Assembly (NCBI GenBank): GCA_964577255.1
Contig: CAZNYM010000005.1
Span: 1-64,000, forward strand
Origin: Micavibrio_C sp964577255
GTDB lineage: Bacteria > Pseudomonadota > Alphaproteobacteria > Micavibrionales > Micavibrionaceae
Direction of reading: 5' to 3'
DNA length: 64,000 nt
The position numbers and the translations under genes are program-made. Below the pieces are notes generated by a model. That model ran no database searches and was not told the origin of the DNA. It worked only from the letters and a program-made list of their open reading frames with translations. Positions 1 to 8,238 of the stretch are shown one piece after another; within the stretch, counting starts at the first letter, position 1; each line of letters starts with the position of its first letter.

Positions 1-168
1 TTCGTCGGCACGGATGAGCTGGATACCGATCGTTATGCCGGTGGCGTAAGCTACACCTACGGCCCGGGCATGACCTTCCGTGGTTCCGTCAGCTACATCA
101 ACCACGACATTGCTGACGAAGACATGGACGCCACGACGTTCCTGCTGGGTACGCAAGTTAACTTCTAA
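1..168 (+). CDS. Outer-membrane porin, C-terminal fragment
   Basis: The window opens inside this gene; 55 codons remain. The fragment alternates polar and aromatic/hydrophobic residues (YAGGVSYTYG, FRGSVSYINHD, TFLLGTQVNF), which fits the last transmembrane strands of a beta-barrel. It ends in phenylalanine, the usual C-terminal signature read by the BAM machinery. This matches Gram-negative general porins, but another barrel protein cannot be excluded from so short a piece. A strong hairpin terminator follows the stop codon. Confidence 0.75.
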   Translation, partial: FVGTDELDTDRYAGGVSYTYGPGMTFRGSVSYINHDIADEDMDATTFLLGTQVNF

Positions 169-193
169 TCGTTCTTCAACGATTGAGGATTTT

Positions 194-230
194 GAAAGGG
201 GCATGGCAACATGCCCCTTTCGCTTTGTCT
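194..230 (+). terminator. Rho-independent terminator after the porin gene
   Basis: A perfect 12-bp inverted repeat (194-205 with 210-221) closes a GCAA tetraloop and is followed by a T-containing tail. It lies 25 bases after the porin stop codon. Confidence 0.8.
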
Positions 231-387
231 GTGTTTTGTGCCGCGACCTGTCCCGCCGGAGCCCGCAGGGCGAAGGAGGAAGACGCAAAATGCCCGCACA
301 AGGCGGGCAGGACACCGGAAAAAGACTTGGTGTTCTTGGTGCCCCTGGTGGTTAAAACTTCTCTTTTAAGAAAGCAGCCCGAAGCAA

Positions 388-738
388 TCAGCGCGACAGG
401 CGCGGATTGGGGGAAAGATTGAGGGGAATGGTCGCGACCTCGGGACCGGCCTGCGCGTCGGGGATAATCGTCAGACTTGCGGGCGTATTCAGACGCGAGA
501 AAGCGTCCTTGGAGGCCTGGCTCAGGCCGTTGTTGTTAATCCCGTTATTCTCGCGATAGGCCGTGTTGCGCAGGTCCACAATAAGGTCTGCCAGCGACCT
601 GGTCATCACGCCTTCGCGGGCCACGCGCGTGGCGGCGTCGCGGAAAGCGTCCGAGGGAACGCCCCGGCGCTCGAGATACAGATTCTCGAAACTGCTGGGG
701 TTGCGCGAAGCGGGCAGAGTGGTGTCGTCGTCGGGCAA
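388..738 (-). CDS. Hypothetical protein, 116 aa
   Basis: I do not recognise this small soluble protein. The start is a TTG codon at 738, supported by an AGAGG ribosome-binding site 8 bases upstream. The site sits inside an inverted repeat (744-756). There is no signal peptide or membrane segment; the middle is charged and probably helical, and the C-terminal 30 residues look disordered. It follows two other small unknown genes on the same strand, so the three may form an operon. Base composition is lower in GC than in the rest of the window, a possible sign of transfer. Confidence 0.6.
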   Translation of the reverse strand: MPDDDTTLPASRNPSSFENLYLERRGVPSDAFRDAATRVAREGVMTRSLADLIVDLRNTAYRENNGINNNGLSQASKDAFSRLNTPASLTIIPDAQAGPEVATIPLNLSPNPRLSR

Positions 739-743
739 TCGAC

Positions 744-756
744 GAACCTCTGAGGT
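744..756. promoter_or_regulatory. Inverted repeat over the ribosome-binding site of the 388-738 gene
   Basis: The sequence is a perfect AACCTC-T-GAGGTT repeat that includes the AGAGG ribosome-binding site of the downstream minus-strand gene. A protein or RNA fold here could control translation. This is inference from position only. Confidence 0.3.
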
Positions 757-765
757 TTTTACTAA

Positions 766-1020
766 TTAGCGGCCCAGACCTTTAGCAGCCGAAGGTATAA
801 TGTTATTTTTGAAACGACCGATCATGCCCAGATCATCGCTGGCCTTTACAATCGCCTTGGCGCCGACAGGATCGATACTGCCTTCCGTGAGGGCACATTC
901 AGCAAGGTTTCTTGCGCCTTCAAGCCCCGCTTTGGACGCTACATTAAAACCGCCGGCGGCTTGTCCCGAATATTTCTCGAAAGAACAAGGGCTATCTGCG
1001 TCGACACTTATCCCAGCCAT
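766..1020 (-). CDS. Hypothetical protein, 84 aa
   Basis: Small protein with no recognised domain. The ATG start has a clear GAGGAG ribosome-binding site 8 bases upstream. The sequence is rich in Ala, Gly and Lys with two cysteines (residues 12 and about 42) and no signal peptide. It lies between two other unknown genes in the same orientation, 27 bases before the TTG start of the next. Function unknown. Confidence 0.6.
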   Translation of the reverse strand: MAGISVDADSPCSFEKYSGQAAGGFNVASKAGLEGARNLAECALTEGSIDPVGAKAIVKASDDLGMIGRFKNNIIPSAAKGLGR

Positions 1021-1120
1021 GATTCCATCTCCTCAGTTCAGTTGCATCGTTTGAAAGTTACCGCAAAGTCGATATGTCGATCCTTCTCTTCATAACCAAT
1101 CTACGCGCAGGGCAGGAATA

Positions 1121-1516
1121 TTACTTCATTGCCATACCCTGAAGTTGCCTATCTGTCCGGCCGGGAATAACCGGTGCGGCAACAGCCGGCCCTTCTCCAT
1201 TCGCCGTATCCATAACTACCTTTTCGCGTCCAGCAGTAATATCGTTTCGTGTTTTCGCGATGATGCCGGGTTCATCACCTGGGGCAGCGCCTCCAAATGC
1301 CTCTTTTACTTTTCCTACGAGCTTGGATAATGACCAGCCGTCATCAACCGAACCGCCTTCATAGAAGCACTTGGCCTGCTTGGAACTGACACCCAGATCG
1401 TTCATGCCTCCCACCGTGTCTCTGCCATCCGGTTTGATGAAACCGCTATTCAGCGCGCGCACGGCTTTAACGTCAGTTACACCGCATTTTTCTGCTTTGT
1501 CGAACACATCGCCCAT
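1121..1516 (-). CDS. Hypothetical protein, 131 aa
   Basis: First gene of a possible three-gene unit of unknown function. The ATG at 1516 is preceded by GAAGG at a normal distance. The N-terminal half has three cysteines and is mixed helical; the last 40 residues (AVAAPVIPGRTDRQ) look flexible. There is no signal peptide. A 20-base palindrome (1563-1582) lies upstream, and a perfect TATAAT occurs further upstream on the same strand, so the unit may be regulated. Confidence 0.6.
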   Translation of the reverse strand: MGDVFDKAEKCGVTDVKAVRALNSGFIKPDGRDTVGGMNDLGVSSKQAKCFYEGGSVDDGWSLSKLVGKVKEAFGGAAPGDEPGIIAKTRNDITAGREKVVMDTANGEGPAVAAPVIPGRTDRQLQGMAMK

Positions 1517-1562
1517 TTTCTTATACCTTCTATGTCCCGCTGAACGGGAAACATACGCTCTA

Positions 1563-1582
1563 AAGCCTCTTTAAAGAGGCTT
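1563..1582. promoter_or_regulatory. Perfect 20-base palindrome, candidate operator
   Basis: The twenty bases form a perfect palindrome (AAGCCTCTTT and its complement), 47 bases before the start of the 1121-1516 gene. There is no T tract after it on either strand, so an operator or leader hairpin is more likely than a terminator. Confidence 0.4.
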
Positions 1583-1706
1583 CTGGTTACATCAATGTCC
1601 GGAAATCACACACCCGGACGTCTATTACTCTGCGGCGGGCTTTGCCAACGCCTTGTTTTTCTTCGTTGTTTCGGGGGCGGATGCGAGATCCGACACCGAT
1701 GCTTCC

Positions 1707-1735
1707 ATTATAGCCGGGGCCCGGGAAAAAGGAAA
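1707..1735 (-). promoter_or_regulatory. Weak candidate promoter for the small unknown gene unit
   Basis: A perfect TATAAT lies at 1707-1712 on the minus strand. The hexamer 17 bases upstream (TTTCCT) matches only half of the -35 consensus. The same bases overlap the ATG of a 27-codon reading frame (1625-1708). Confidence 0.25.
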
Positions 1736-1791
1736 ACTTTATCTGCGGGGCTGGGGAATGGATATTTTTGTGTTTTGAATCAATGTGTTAG

Positions 1792-2385
1792 TTACGCCGC
1801 TTGGCGGGCGCGGGCGGAGAGGGTATCGAGCTCTGCTACCAGCCCCGCGCCGAAATAATGCAGCAGCCCTTCGCGCGCGCCTTCATAAAGCGAAGGCCCT
1901 TCGCCCAGGCAGACCAGCGTTTTGTCGTGCACTTCATCCGAAGCGCACAGCAGCCCTTCGGTGAAGGTCACCGGAAAAAGTGTGCAGACGATGGGCTTGA
2001 TGCGGTTGAAGTCCATGCCCCTGCTCATGGCGAAGGCGTGGATTTTGCAGCCGCGGTTCTGCCGGTCGAGGAACACGCAGGCGCCGTCGACCGCGCGGGT
2101 GCGGGTATGCAGGCCGCCGGGGAAATCGGCATCCATGGCAAGCGGCTTTTCAAACCATTGTTCGCGCGCCAGGCCGGTGAAGGCTTCAAGTTCGTCCGCC
2201 ACTTCGCCGATGCGGGCGAGGTTTTCGGCATCGACGTCGGCGCCGTAGGAGCAGCATTGATCCTTGCAGAATCCGCATTGCATGCAGTGGGTGAAATAGG
2301 TGGCGCGGAAGATGATGTCATCCACGCGGTCTATCACCGGAGCTTCATGGCGCGAGGCGTAAGGCTGCGACAGGCTGACGATCAT
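1792..2385 (-). CDS. YkgJ-like cysteine-cluster protein
   Basis: This 197-aa soluble protein belongs to the YkgJ family (putative zinc- or iron-binding). The first cluster reads C34-x2-C37-x2-C40-x3-C44-C45, followed by C103, C113 and C134, the last in a KPIVCTLFP motif typical of the family. The ligands probably bind a metal or Fe-S cluster; the biochemical role of the family is not settled. The ATG overlaps the stop of the GNAT gene by 4 bases, so translation is coupled. It is the last gene of the kamA/ATP-grasp operon, which suggests a role as a metal-dependent enzyme or accessory for that pathway. Confidence 0.8.
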   Translation of the reverse strand: MIVSLSQPYASRHEAPVIDRVDDIIFRATYFTHCMQCGFCKDQCCSYGADVDAENLARIGEVADELEAFTGLAREQWFEKPLAMDADFPGGLHTRTRAVDGACVFLDRQNRGCKIHAFAMSRGMDFNRIKPIVCTLFPVTFTEGLLCASDEVHDKTLVCLGEGPSLYEGAREGLLHYFGAGLVAELDTLSARARQAA

Positions 2386-2900
2386 CGCATGATCCTTTTG
2401 GCGTAGATGATCTTGCTCACGCCCTCGGCATAGAAATCGGACAGCGTGGCGGCGATGGTGAAGCCGCTGCGGATATAAAAACCGCGCGCGGCGGCGTAGG
2501 CGGGCAGGGAGGATGTTTCGGCGTAGAGCAGTGCGCCGCCTGCGGCCGCGATCGCGCCTTCCGTCGCGGCCAGCATCCGCCGCCCCAGCCCCGCGCCTTG
2601 ATAACCGGGCGCGGCGGCGATCCAGTAGAGATCGTAGCGCCCGGGTGCGAAGGAGATCGTGCCGTAGCAGCTGTAGGCCGCAAGCGTCTTGCCGTCATAG
2701 GCGGCCAGGAATTCGTAATCGTCGTCGGGCGCGGCCGCCATGTCGCAGGCGGTGTCGATTTCTTCAGACGTGAAGACGGGGCCGCAGGCCTGCAGCAGCG
2801 CGCGCACATCGGCCGCGAAAGTGGGACAGGCGGCGGCGGGGCCGATCACGGGCTCAGGCCCGTTTGCGGGCTTTGTCTGCGGGTTCGTTGGCATAGGCAA
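2382..2900 (-). CDS. GNAT-family N-acetyltransferase
   Basis: A 172-aa acetyl-CoA-dependent transferase. The acetyl-CoA pyrophosphate-binding motif Q101-GAGLGR is preceded by a beta strand (YDLYWIAAAP) and followed by a helix, as in GNAT motif A; the C-terminal half has the usual ARGFYIRSGF motif. Its 5' end overlaps the preceding ATP-grasp gene by 47 bases and its stop overlaps the YkgJ-like gene by 4. In archaea and some bacteria a lysine 2,3-aminomutase (AblA) works with a GNAT enzyme (AblB) to make N-epsilon-acetyl-beta-lysine. A comparable pairing is possible here, but identity with AblB is not shown. Confidence 0.85.
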   Translation of the reverse strand: MPMPTNPQTKPANGPEPVIGPAAACPTFAADVRALLQACGPVFTSEEIDTACDMAAAPDDDYEFLAAYDGKTLAAYSCYGTISFAPGRYDLYWIAAAPGYQGAGLGRRMLAATEGAIAAAGGALLYAETSSLPAYAAARGFYIRSGFTIAATLSDFYAEGVSKIIYAKRIMR

Positions 2901-3867
2901 GGATTTTAGCCATCACGGCCGCGGGCGCAAGCCCGATCCGCGCATTCGCGTTCATGAATCCCGCGCCGATCGCCAGGGCCGGGTTGCCGTTGGCCTCAAG
3001 CACGAAGGGGTTGCCGGCTTCATCGACGCGGAAATCGACCCGGGCATAGCCGCTCAGGCCGAAAACCCGCCAGCAGCGGCGGCAGATATCCTGAAGTGCG
3101 GCGATCAGGGCGGCATCCTCGGGCGGGAAATCGTAACGCGCGCGGGTGGCGCCGTATGCCGGGCTGTCCTCGTCCCACTTGGCCTTGTAATCGACCACGC
3201 GGGGCGCGCCGTCTTTATAAATCTCGGGCGCGAACATCATTTCCGCGGCGGGCAGCAATGCCGGATCTTCGCCGGCACAGCCCATAAGCCCCATGTTGAA
3301 CTCGCGGCCCTCGATGTAGCGCTCGATGAACCATTCCCCGCCGAGCGCCCGGGCGCGTTCCTGCGCGAGTGCGGCGAGCGCGGCGAAATCGGCGCTGACA
3401 TTCTCGGGCCCGATGCCGAGCGAGGCGTGCAGGCAGGAGGACTTTAAAATCCAGCGCTGGCCGTCGGGCTTGTGGCGCGCGATATCCTCGGCCGCGATCC
3501 ACGGCGCGGTGGGAATGCCATTTTTCTGCAGCAATGCCTTGGAAACCAGCTTGTTGTCGGCCAGTTTCAGCGCCTCTGCGGTGTTGCCGGTGTAGCGGAA
3601 GCCGTTTTCGGCGAGCCAGGCCGGGCACATCCAGGAGGTGTCGTCGCGGTCGTCGATCATTTCAACAATATTAAGGACGGTCAGGCCGGGTGTGTTCTGC
3701 CGCAGGGCTAAAAGCGCGTTACGGCCGTTTTCATCGAAGACATGGATCTGTGTCTCATGACCCAGTTCGCGCAGCAGCGCCGCGCTTTCTTCCGCCTGCT
3801 CGGCGGCGGCGCCCATGTCGGCGGTGTCGCCCTCGCCGATCTGGCCGTCATGCAATACGACGATCAT
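2854..3867 (-). CDS. ATP-grasp ligase, D-Ala-D-Ala-ligase-like (first of three)
   Basis: A 337-aa ATP-grasp enzyme, expected to form an amide bond through an acyl-phosphate. The central region carries the ATP-binding strands (WILKSSCLHASLGIG, EWFIERYIEGREF). The metal-binding triad is D278, E291 and N293, with the same spacing as in D-alanine-D-alanine ligases. The N-terminal domain starts at once with a strand (MIVVLHDG). It is most similar to the next gene upstream (shared YARVDFRVD motif and GREF motif), so the two look like paralogues. The substrate is unknown. It sits inside the kamA operon, 50 bases after its paralogue. Confidence 0.85.
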   Translation of the reverse strand: MIVVLHDGQIGEGDTADMGAAAEQAEESAALLRELGHETQIHVFDENGRNALLALRQNTPGLTVLNIVEMIDDRDDTSWMCPAWLAENGFRYTGNTAEALKLADNKLVSKALLQKNGIPTAPWIAAEDIARHKPDGQRWILKSSCLHASLGIGPENVSADFAALAALAQERARALGGEWFIERYIEGREFNMGLMGCAGEDPALLPAAEMMFAPEIYKDGAPRVVDYKAKWDEDSPAYGATRARYDFPPEDAALIAALQDICRRCWRVFGLSGYARVDFRVDEAGNPFVLEANGNPALAIGAGFMNANARIGLAPAAVMAKILAYANEPADKARKRA

Positions 3868-3916
3868 GATCCGTTACTCCCGAAAGCCGGAAGTATAAAG
3901 AGCGGCGGTGAAAGGG

Positions 3917-5005
3917 TCAAATCGCCGGAAGCTTTTCCTTGGCGCGCTCGACGCGGCGCGCCGTCAGCACGGGCCGGTTGGCGCAGGCGACGATATGGGC
4001 CAGCACGTCGGCGCTGTCGCAGCCCGCCTGGGCGGTCGCGCGCAGGATAAAGCTGTCATCGAGGCCCATATAGGGGTTGGCGTTGATTTCAAGCAGCCAG
4101 GGCTGCCCCTTGTCGTCGACGCGGAAATCGACGCGGGCGTAGCCGTTGAGGCGGAAAGCGTGCCAGCATTGCTGCGCCAGATCCTCCATCGTCCGCAGCA
4201 AAGCGGGCGAGCCGGGGCATGCCCCATGCGTGAAACCGATGCCGTTTTCCTGCCACTTGGCGTCGTAGGACAGGATGTGCGGCTGGTCCTTGAAGGCGTT
4301 GCCGTGGAAAATCACTTCGCCCAGCGGCAGGAATTCGGGGTCCTCGCCGGCGCGGCCGATCATGCCGAGGTAAAATTCGCGGCCGTGGATATATTGCTCG
4401 GCGTACCAGGCACCGCCGTGCAGATCCTGATTGGTGCGGATCAGGCGCAGGAGTGTGGCCGGATCGTCCGACACGCTGTCGGCCGTGAGGCCGCAGGAGC
4501 CATGATAGGTCGCGGATTTCACGATGCAGGGGCCGGGAATGCGCCCGCCCTTTTCCAGCCACTCGGGCGTGAACCAGGCGGCGGTCGGCAGGTCGTGCTG
4601 CACGAAGGCGATTTTCATGCCCTGCTTGCTGGCATCCAGGCGCATGGCGGCGGAACCGCAGCCGGTGAAAGGGATGCCGGCCTTCTCCAGCGCCTCGGCG
4701 GCCTTATACTGCCATTCGCCCTTGCGCGAGACATTCTCGACCAGGTTGAAGACGACCAGCTTCTCGCCGCGCTTTTTGCGGGCTTTCAGCTCTTCCATCG
4801 TCTCGCGGCCATAGGCGCGGCATTCGACGCGCGGAAAGCGCGTTTCCAGAACGCGGGCGATATCCTGCGCCAGGCGCAGATTGAAAAGCTCGTCCTCCAC
4901 CGCGTCGGCGTACATGTAGTCATGGAGGACGACGACGCTTTCGGCGGCGTTTTTCCATGAGCTCAAAAATTTTTTCGATTTGTCAGTCGCGGACTCGTTA
5001 TTCAT
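3917..5005 (-). CDS. ATP-grasp ligase, D-Ala-D-Ala-ligase-like (second of three)
   Basis: A paralogue of the downstream ligase, about 362 aa. I chose the ATG at 5005; an in-frame GTG at 5041 would add 12 residues, and neither has a strong ribosome-binding site. Counting from the ATG, the metal ligands are D293, E306 and N308 (ARVDFRVDDKG then LLEINANP). The glycine-rich loop region reads CIVKSATYHGSCGL. The family joins a carboxylate to an amine with ATP. Two close ligases in one operon suggest two successive condensations or a heteromeric enzyme; this is inference. Confidence 0.83.
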   Translation of the reverse strand: MNNESATDKSKKFLSSWKNAAESVVVLHDYMYADAVEDELFNLRLAQDIARVLETRFPRVECRAYGRETMEELKARKKRGEKLVVFNLVENVSRKGEWQYKAAEALEKAGIPFTGCGSAAMRLDASKQGMKIAFVQHDLPTAAWFTPEWLEKGGRIPGPCIVKSATYHGSCGLTADSVSDDPATLLRLIRTNQDLHGGAWYAEQYIHGREFYLGMIGRAGEDPEFLPLGEVIFHGNAFKDQPHILSYDAKWQENGIGFTHGACPGSPALLRTMEDLAQQCWHAFRLNGYARVDFRVDDKGQPWLLEINANPYMGLDDSFILRATAQAGCDSADVLAHIVACANRPVLTARRVERAKEKLPAI

Positions 5006-5097
5006 TGTGTTGATTCTACCATAAAACCTGTGAATCGACACTAATCTGTAAACGGTTAATTAAGATTTAAACGGCTTTTTGCGACGCGGGACAGGAA

Positions 5098-5679
5098 TCA
5101 CGGCACAAGGGAGGCGAGGCGGATGCTGGTATAGCCCTGCTTCATGTTCCAGGCCGTGCCGTCATCCAGGCGGTAGATCCGCGCCTTATCGCTCTCAAGG
5201 AAGGGCGAGGCTTTCACGATGTGCAGCGGATAGACACGACCGGTGTCGTTGATGAAGACGGGCGCGACGGCGCCGAAGAAATGACGCTGTGGCTGATCTA
5301 TCAATTGCTCGATGTTCGCGGCGATGTGAGTGCCGCTCACCCGATAAAGTTCGTTGAAGTGATTGCCGCTGACCAGGCAGACAGCGCTTTCGGGCGGCAC
5401 CAAGGCGGGTTTCGTGTCGGCGCCGACAGCGGTGCCGTCGTAATAACGGCCCAGGATCGTGCCTATGTCTTCACTGCCGATGGACAGGGGCAAAGGCTGG
5501 GGATCAGGGTGATCCGTGGCCGCGCCGAACAAATCCACCAGCCGGGGAAAAGGTTTGATGATGTCGGTATACATGCCTTCCTGAATAGTCGTGCTCAGGG
5601 CCGCGCCCGCCTGCGCGCCGCTTTTTACAAGCGTGCCCAGGGCGTCGAGGGGGAAGGAGACGAGAACGTAATCGGCCAT
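5098..5679 (-). CDS. Hypothetical protein in the kamA/ATP-grasp operon, 193 aa
   Basis: No family recognised. The ATG follows a good AGAGG ribosome-binding site at 6 bases. The protein looks soluble and globular with mixed strands and helices, without signal peptide or membrane segment. It lies between the second and third ATP-grasp genes on the same strand and could be a partner specific to the pathway. Confidence 0.7.
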   Translation of the reverse strand: MADYVLVSFPLDALGTLVKSGAQAGAALSTTIQEGMYTDIIKPFPRLVDLFGAATDHPDPQPLPLSIGSEDIGTILGRYYDGTAVGADTKPALVPPESAVCLVSGNHFNELYRVSGTHIAANIEQLIDQPQRHFFGAVAPVFINDTGRVYPLHIVKASPFLESDKARIYRLDDGTAWNMKQGYTSIRLASLVP

Positions 5680-5736
5680 GTGAAACCTCTGCTGAAAACC
5701 GGGCGGATCGTATCAGCATCCTATAATTATGTCAAG

Positions 5737-6747
5737 TTAGGCCCGTTTGCGCGCCGGGGAAGCGGGCAGGCCCAGGCGCGCCAGCGCCTCTTTCAGGATA
5801 GCGGCGACCAGGCCGTTATAATCGATCCCCTGCATCTCGGCGATGATGACGAGATCGGAATAGCCCGGGCACAGGCCGGCGAGCGGATTGACCTCGAGCA
5901 CCATCGGTTCGCCCCGCGCGTCGCAGCGCACATCGAGGCGGCCGCCATCGCGGCAATTGAGCGCGCGCCAGGCATCGACGGCGAGTTTTTCGATCTTCGC
6001 GTACAAGGCCGGTTCGACCTTGTGGTAGTAATCGGCCTTGTTGTCCTGAGTGTAGGTCTGCTTGACCTCGAGCGAATAGACTTCTTCCTTGCCGCCGCCC
6101 GACTTCACTTCCATCATGCCGAGCACGCGCGCGCTTTCGCCCATGCCCAGCATGCCGACGGTAAACTCGCGCCCGGGCAGATATTCCTCGACCAGCACCG
6201 GCTGGCTGAATTTCTGCAGCAGATGGCGGCAGACTTTATCGAGCTGGCCCGCGTCGGTTATTTTGGAATCGCGCGACACGCCCTTGCTGGAGCCTTCGGC
6301 GATGGGCTTGGCGAACAGCGGGAAGCCCAGCTTCACATCCTTGATATCTTCCGGCCGGCTGACGACGGCGAAGGGCGCCGTGGGGATGCCGCAATCGCGC
6401 AGCACACGCTTGGTCATAGCTTTATCGAGAACGAGCGCCAGCGTGGCGGCGTCGGAAAGGGTGCAGGGGATCTGATAGGCTTCGAGCAAAGCGGGCACTT
6501 GCGCCTCGCGCGCGATGCCGTAAAGCCCCTCGGTGATGTTGAAGACGAGATCCCAGCGGTCGCCCCGGGCCAGACGCGCTACCAGCGCCTTGATATGGCC
6601 GATGCGGTCAACGTCATGACCAACGGCCTTGAGAGCGCCCTCCAGCCCGTCGATGACGGCGGGCGAATCGAATTCCGCGATCTGCTCGGGATCGAGCCCC
6701 TGGCCTTCATAGTCGGATTTCAAATCGTAAGTAAGGCCGATGAGCAT
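5737..6747 (-). CDS. D-alanine--D-alanine-ligase-like ATP-grasp protein (third of three)
   Basis: A 336-aa ligase closer to true Ddl than its two neighbours, but divergent. Visible features are the substrate-domain strand (DLVFNITEG), the ATP-grasp loop (LFAKPIAEGSSKGV), a GREF motif in the second ATP subdomain, and the metal triad D272, E285 and N287 (LDVRCD then LEVNP). An expected Ddl role in peptidoglycan is possible, but its place between kamA and two other ATP-grasp genes argues for an amide ligase acting on an amino acid such as beta-lysine. It follows kamA by about 120 bases on the same strand. Confidence 0.85.
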   Translation of the reverse strand: MLIGLTYDLKSDYEGQGLDPEQIAEFDSPAVIDGLEGALKAVGHDVDRIGHIKALVARLARGDRWDLVFNITEGLYGIAREAQVPALLEAYQIPCTLSDAATLALVLDKAMTKRVLRDCGIPTAPFAVVSRPEDIKDVKLGFPLFAKPIAEGSSKGVSRDSKITDAGQLDKVCRHLLQKFSQPVLVEEYLPGREFTVGMLGMGESARVLGMMEVKSGGGKEEVYSLEVKQTYTQDNKADYYHKVEPALYAKIEKLAVDAWRALNCRDGGRLDVRCDARGEPMVLEVNPLAGLCPGYSDLVIIAEMQGIDYNGLVAAILKEALARLGLPASPARKRA

Positions 6748-6870
6748 GGCGAAAAACCCCGTTTTTGTGGATTTTTCGATCCTATAGAAGGGGTGTGCGC
6801 GTGTAAAGATTCCAGCCGCGAAGACGCGAAGTGGCGAAGCGCTACAATAACGGTGTGTATATTAAGAAGA

Positions 6871-8238
6871 TTATTTCCGGTAGGTGCCGAGCGTATTGTC
6901 GAGCTCGTGGCCGCTTTCGCGCAGGGCGTTTTGCGCCAGGCCCACTGTTCCGCCCGGATCGGGATAGCGGAAGAGGCCGTTTTCAAAGTTGGTCAGCAGC
7001 AGGTCGTCGCCTTCGCGGCCCACGACGTAATCGGGCAGGATGGGGATCTTGCCGCCGCCGCCGGGCGCGTCGATGACGAGCGTGGGCACGGCGTAACCCG
7101 TTGTATGGCCACGCAGCTCGCGGATGATCTCGAGCCCCTTTTCGACCGGGGTGCGGAAATGGGCGGAGCCGGAAACCGGATCGCACTGATAAAGGTAATA
7201 AGGCTTCACGCGCGCGCGCAGCAGGCCGTGGAACAGGGGTTTGAGCACTTCCGTGCTGTCGTTGATCCCGCGCAGCAAGACCGTCTGGCTGCCCAGAGGC
7301 ACGCCGGCGTCGGCCAGGCGTTCGCAGGCTTCCACGGTTTCGGGCGTCAGCTCGTCCGGGTGGGTGAAATGGATGCTCATCCACAGCGGATGATATTTGC
7401 GCAGCATTTTTGTCAGCGCCTTGGTGATGCGCATGGGCATCACCACTGGGATTTTGGTGCCGATGCGGATGAATTCCAGGTGCTTGATGCTGCGCAGGCG
7501 GTTGAGCAGCCATTCGAGCTTGTCGTCGCCGATGCTTAAGGGGTCGCCGCCCGACAGCAGGCAGTCGCGAATCTCAGGATGCGCTTCGATATACTGCGCC
7601 GCCTTTTCCCACTGCGAGACGCTGAAGGAATATTCGCCGTTGGTTTCGCCGACCATGCGCGAGCGGGTGCAGTAGCGGCAATAGGTCGAGCAGAAGCCGG
7701 TGGTCAGGAACAGCACGCGGTCGGGGTAACGGTGTACGAGGCCGGGGACGGCGGTGCTGTGATCTTCGCCCAGGGGATCGGGATCTTCGCCGCGCACGCG
7801 CACGAACTCGCCGCCCAGCGGCAGGTGGGTCTTGCGCAGCGGCTGCTCGGCGTTGTCGGGATCAAGCAGGCTCATATAATAAGGCGTGATCGCGATCGGC
7901 AGGTTGCCGGTGCGCTTGATGATGCTGGCGCGCTCGTCGTCTGTCAGGCGCATCATGCGCTCGACCATTTCGACGCGGCGGATGCGGTTGCGCACTTGCC
8001 ACTTCCAGTCGTTCCATTCGGCGACGGTGGCGTCGGGGTAGTAGGTCTTCATGAATTCCCGCGTGCGCGGGCTGACCGGGAAGCGGTTGATCTTTTGCGG
8101 CAGGCGCGCGGAAGCGGCCGGTACGGGCGCCGGAGGAGTTTTGGTCTTGTTATCTGTGGCTGGTGGCAGGGACACGCCCGCGGGGGCTTGTGCCGGTGGT
8201 CCGTCTTGAAGCAACGACGGCGCGCTGTCACGGTCCAT
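6871..8238 (-). CDS. kamA: Lysine 2,3-aminomutase (KamA family radical SAM/PLP enzyme)
   Basis: The family converts L-lysine to L-beta-lysine with a [4Fe-4S] cluster, S-adenosylmethionine and PLP. The 455-aa product has the radical-SAM cysteines C183, C187 and C190 and the PLP lysine K397 in APGGGGK. The two aspartates that hold the substrate epsilon-amino group in clostridial KamA correspond to D353 (in QCDPVSG) and D390 (in VIDAPGG); both are kept. This favours lysine over glutamate as substrate. The first 45 residues are Pro/Ala-rich and probably disordered. The ATG follows a GGGGG site. It is the first gene of the seven-gene minus-strand operon and has a near-consensus promoter. Confidence 0.9.
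   Translation of the reverse strand: MDRDSAPSLLQDGPPAQAPAGVSLPPATDNKTKTPPAPVPAASARLPQKINRFPVSPRTREFMKTYYPDATVAEWNDWKWQVRNRIRRVEMVERMMRLTDDERASIIKRTGNLPIAITPYYMSLLDPDNAEQPLRKTHLPLGGEFVRVRGEDPDPLGEDHSTAVPGLVHRYPDRVLFLTTGFCSTYCRYCTRSRMVGETNGEYSFSVSQWEKAAQYIEAHPEIRDCLLSGGDPLSIGDDKLEWLLNRLRSIKHLEFIRIGTKIPVVMPMRITKALTKMLRKYHPLWMSIHFTHPDELTPETVEACERLADAGVPLGSQTVLLRGINDSTEVLKPLFHGLLRARVKPYYLYQCDPVSGSAHFRTPVEKGLEIIRELRGHTTGYAVPTLVIDAPGGGGKIPILPDYVVGREGDDLLLTNFENGLFRYPDPGGTVGLAQNALRESGHELDNTLGTYRK

Noticed and set aside
1625..1708. 27-codon open frame on the minus strand starting at 1708
   Set aside because: Its ATG overlaps a TATAAT and no ribosome-binding site is present, so a promoter is at least as likely as a tiny gene.
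5221..7539. 772-codon open frame on the plus strand
   Set aside because: It lies antisense to two well-recognised ATP-grasp and kamA genes; it is a shadow of GC-rich codon bias without any known domain.
6871..8238. EpmB or glutamate 2,3-aminomutase instead of lysine 2,3-aminomutase
   Set aside because: The length and the two lysine-binding aspartates D353 and D390 fit lysine aminomutase; glutamate aminomutase replaces them and EpmB is shorter. EF-P modification genes are not nearby.
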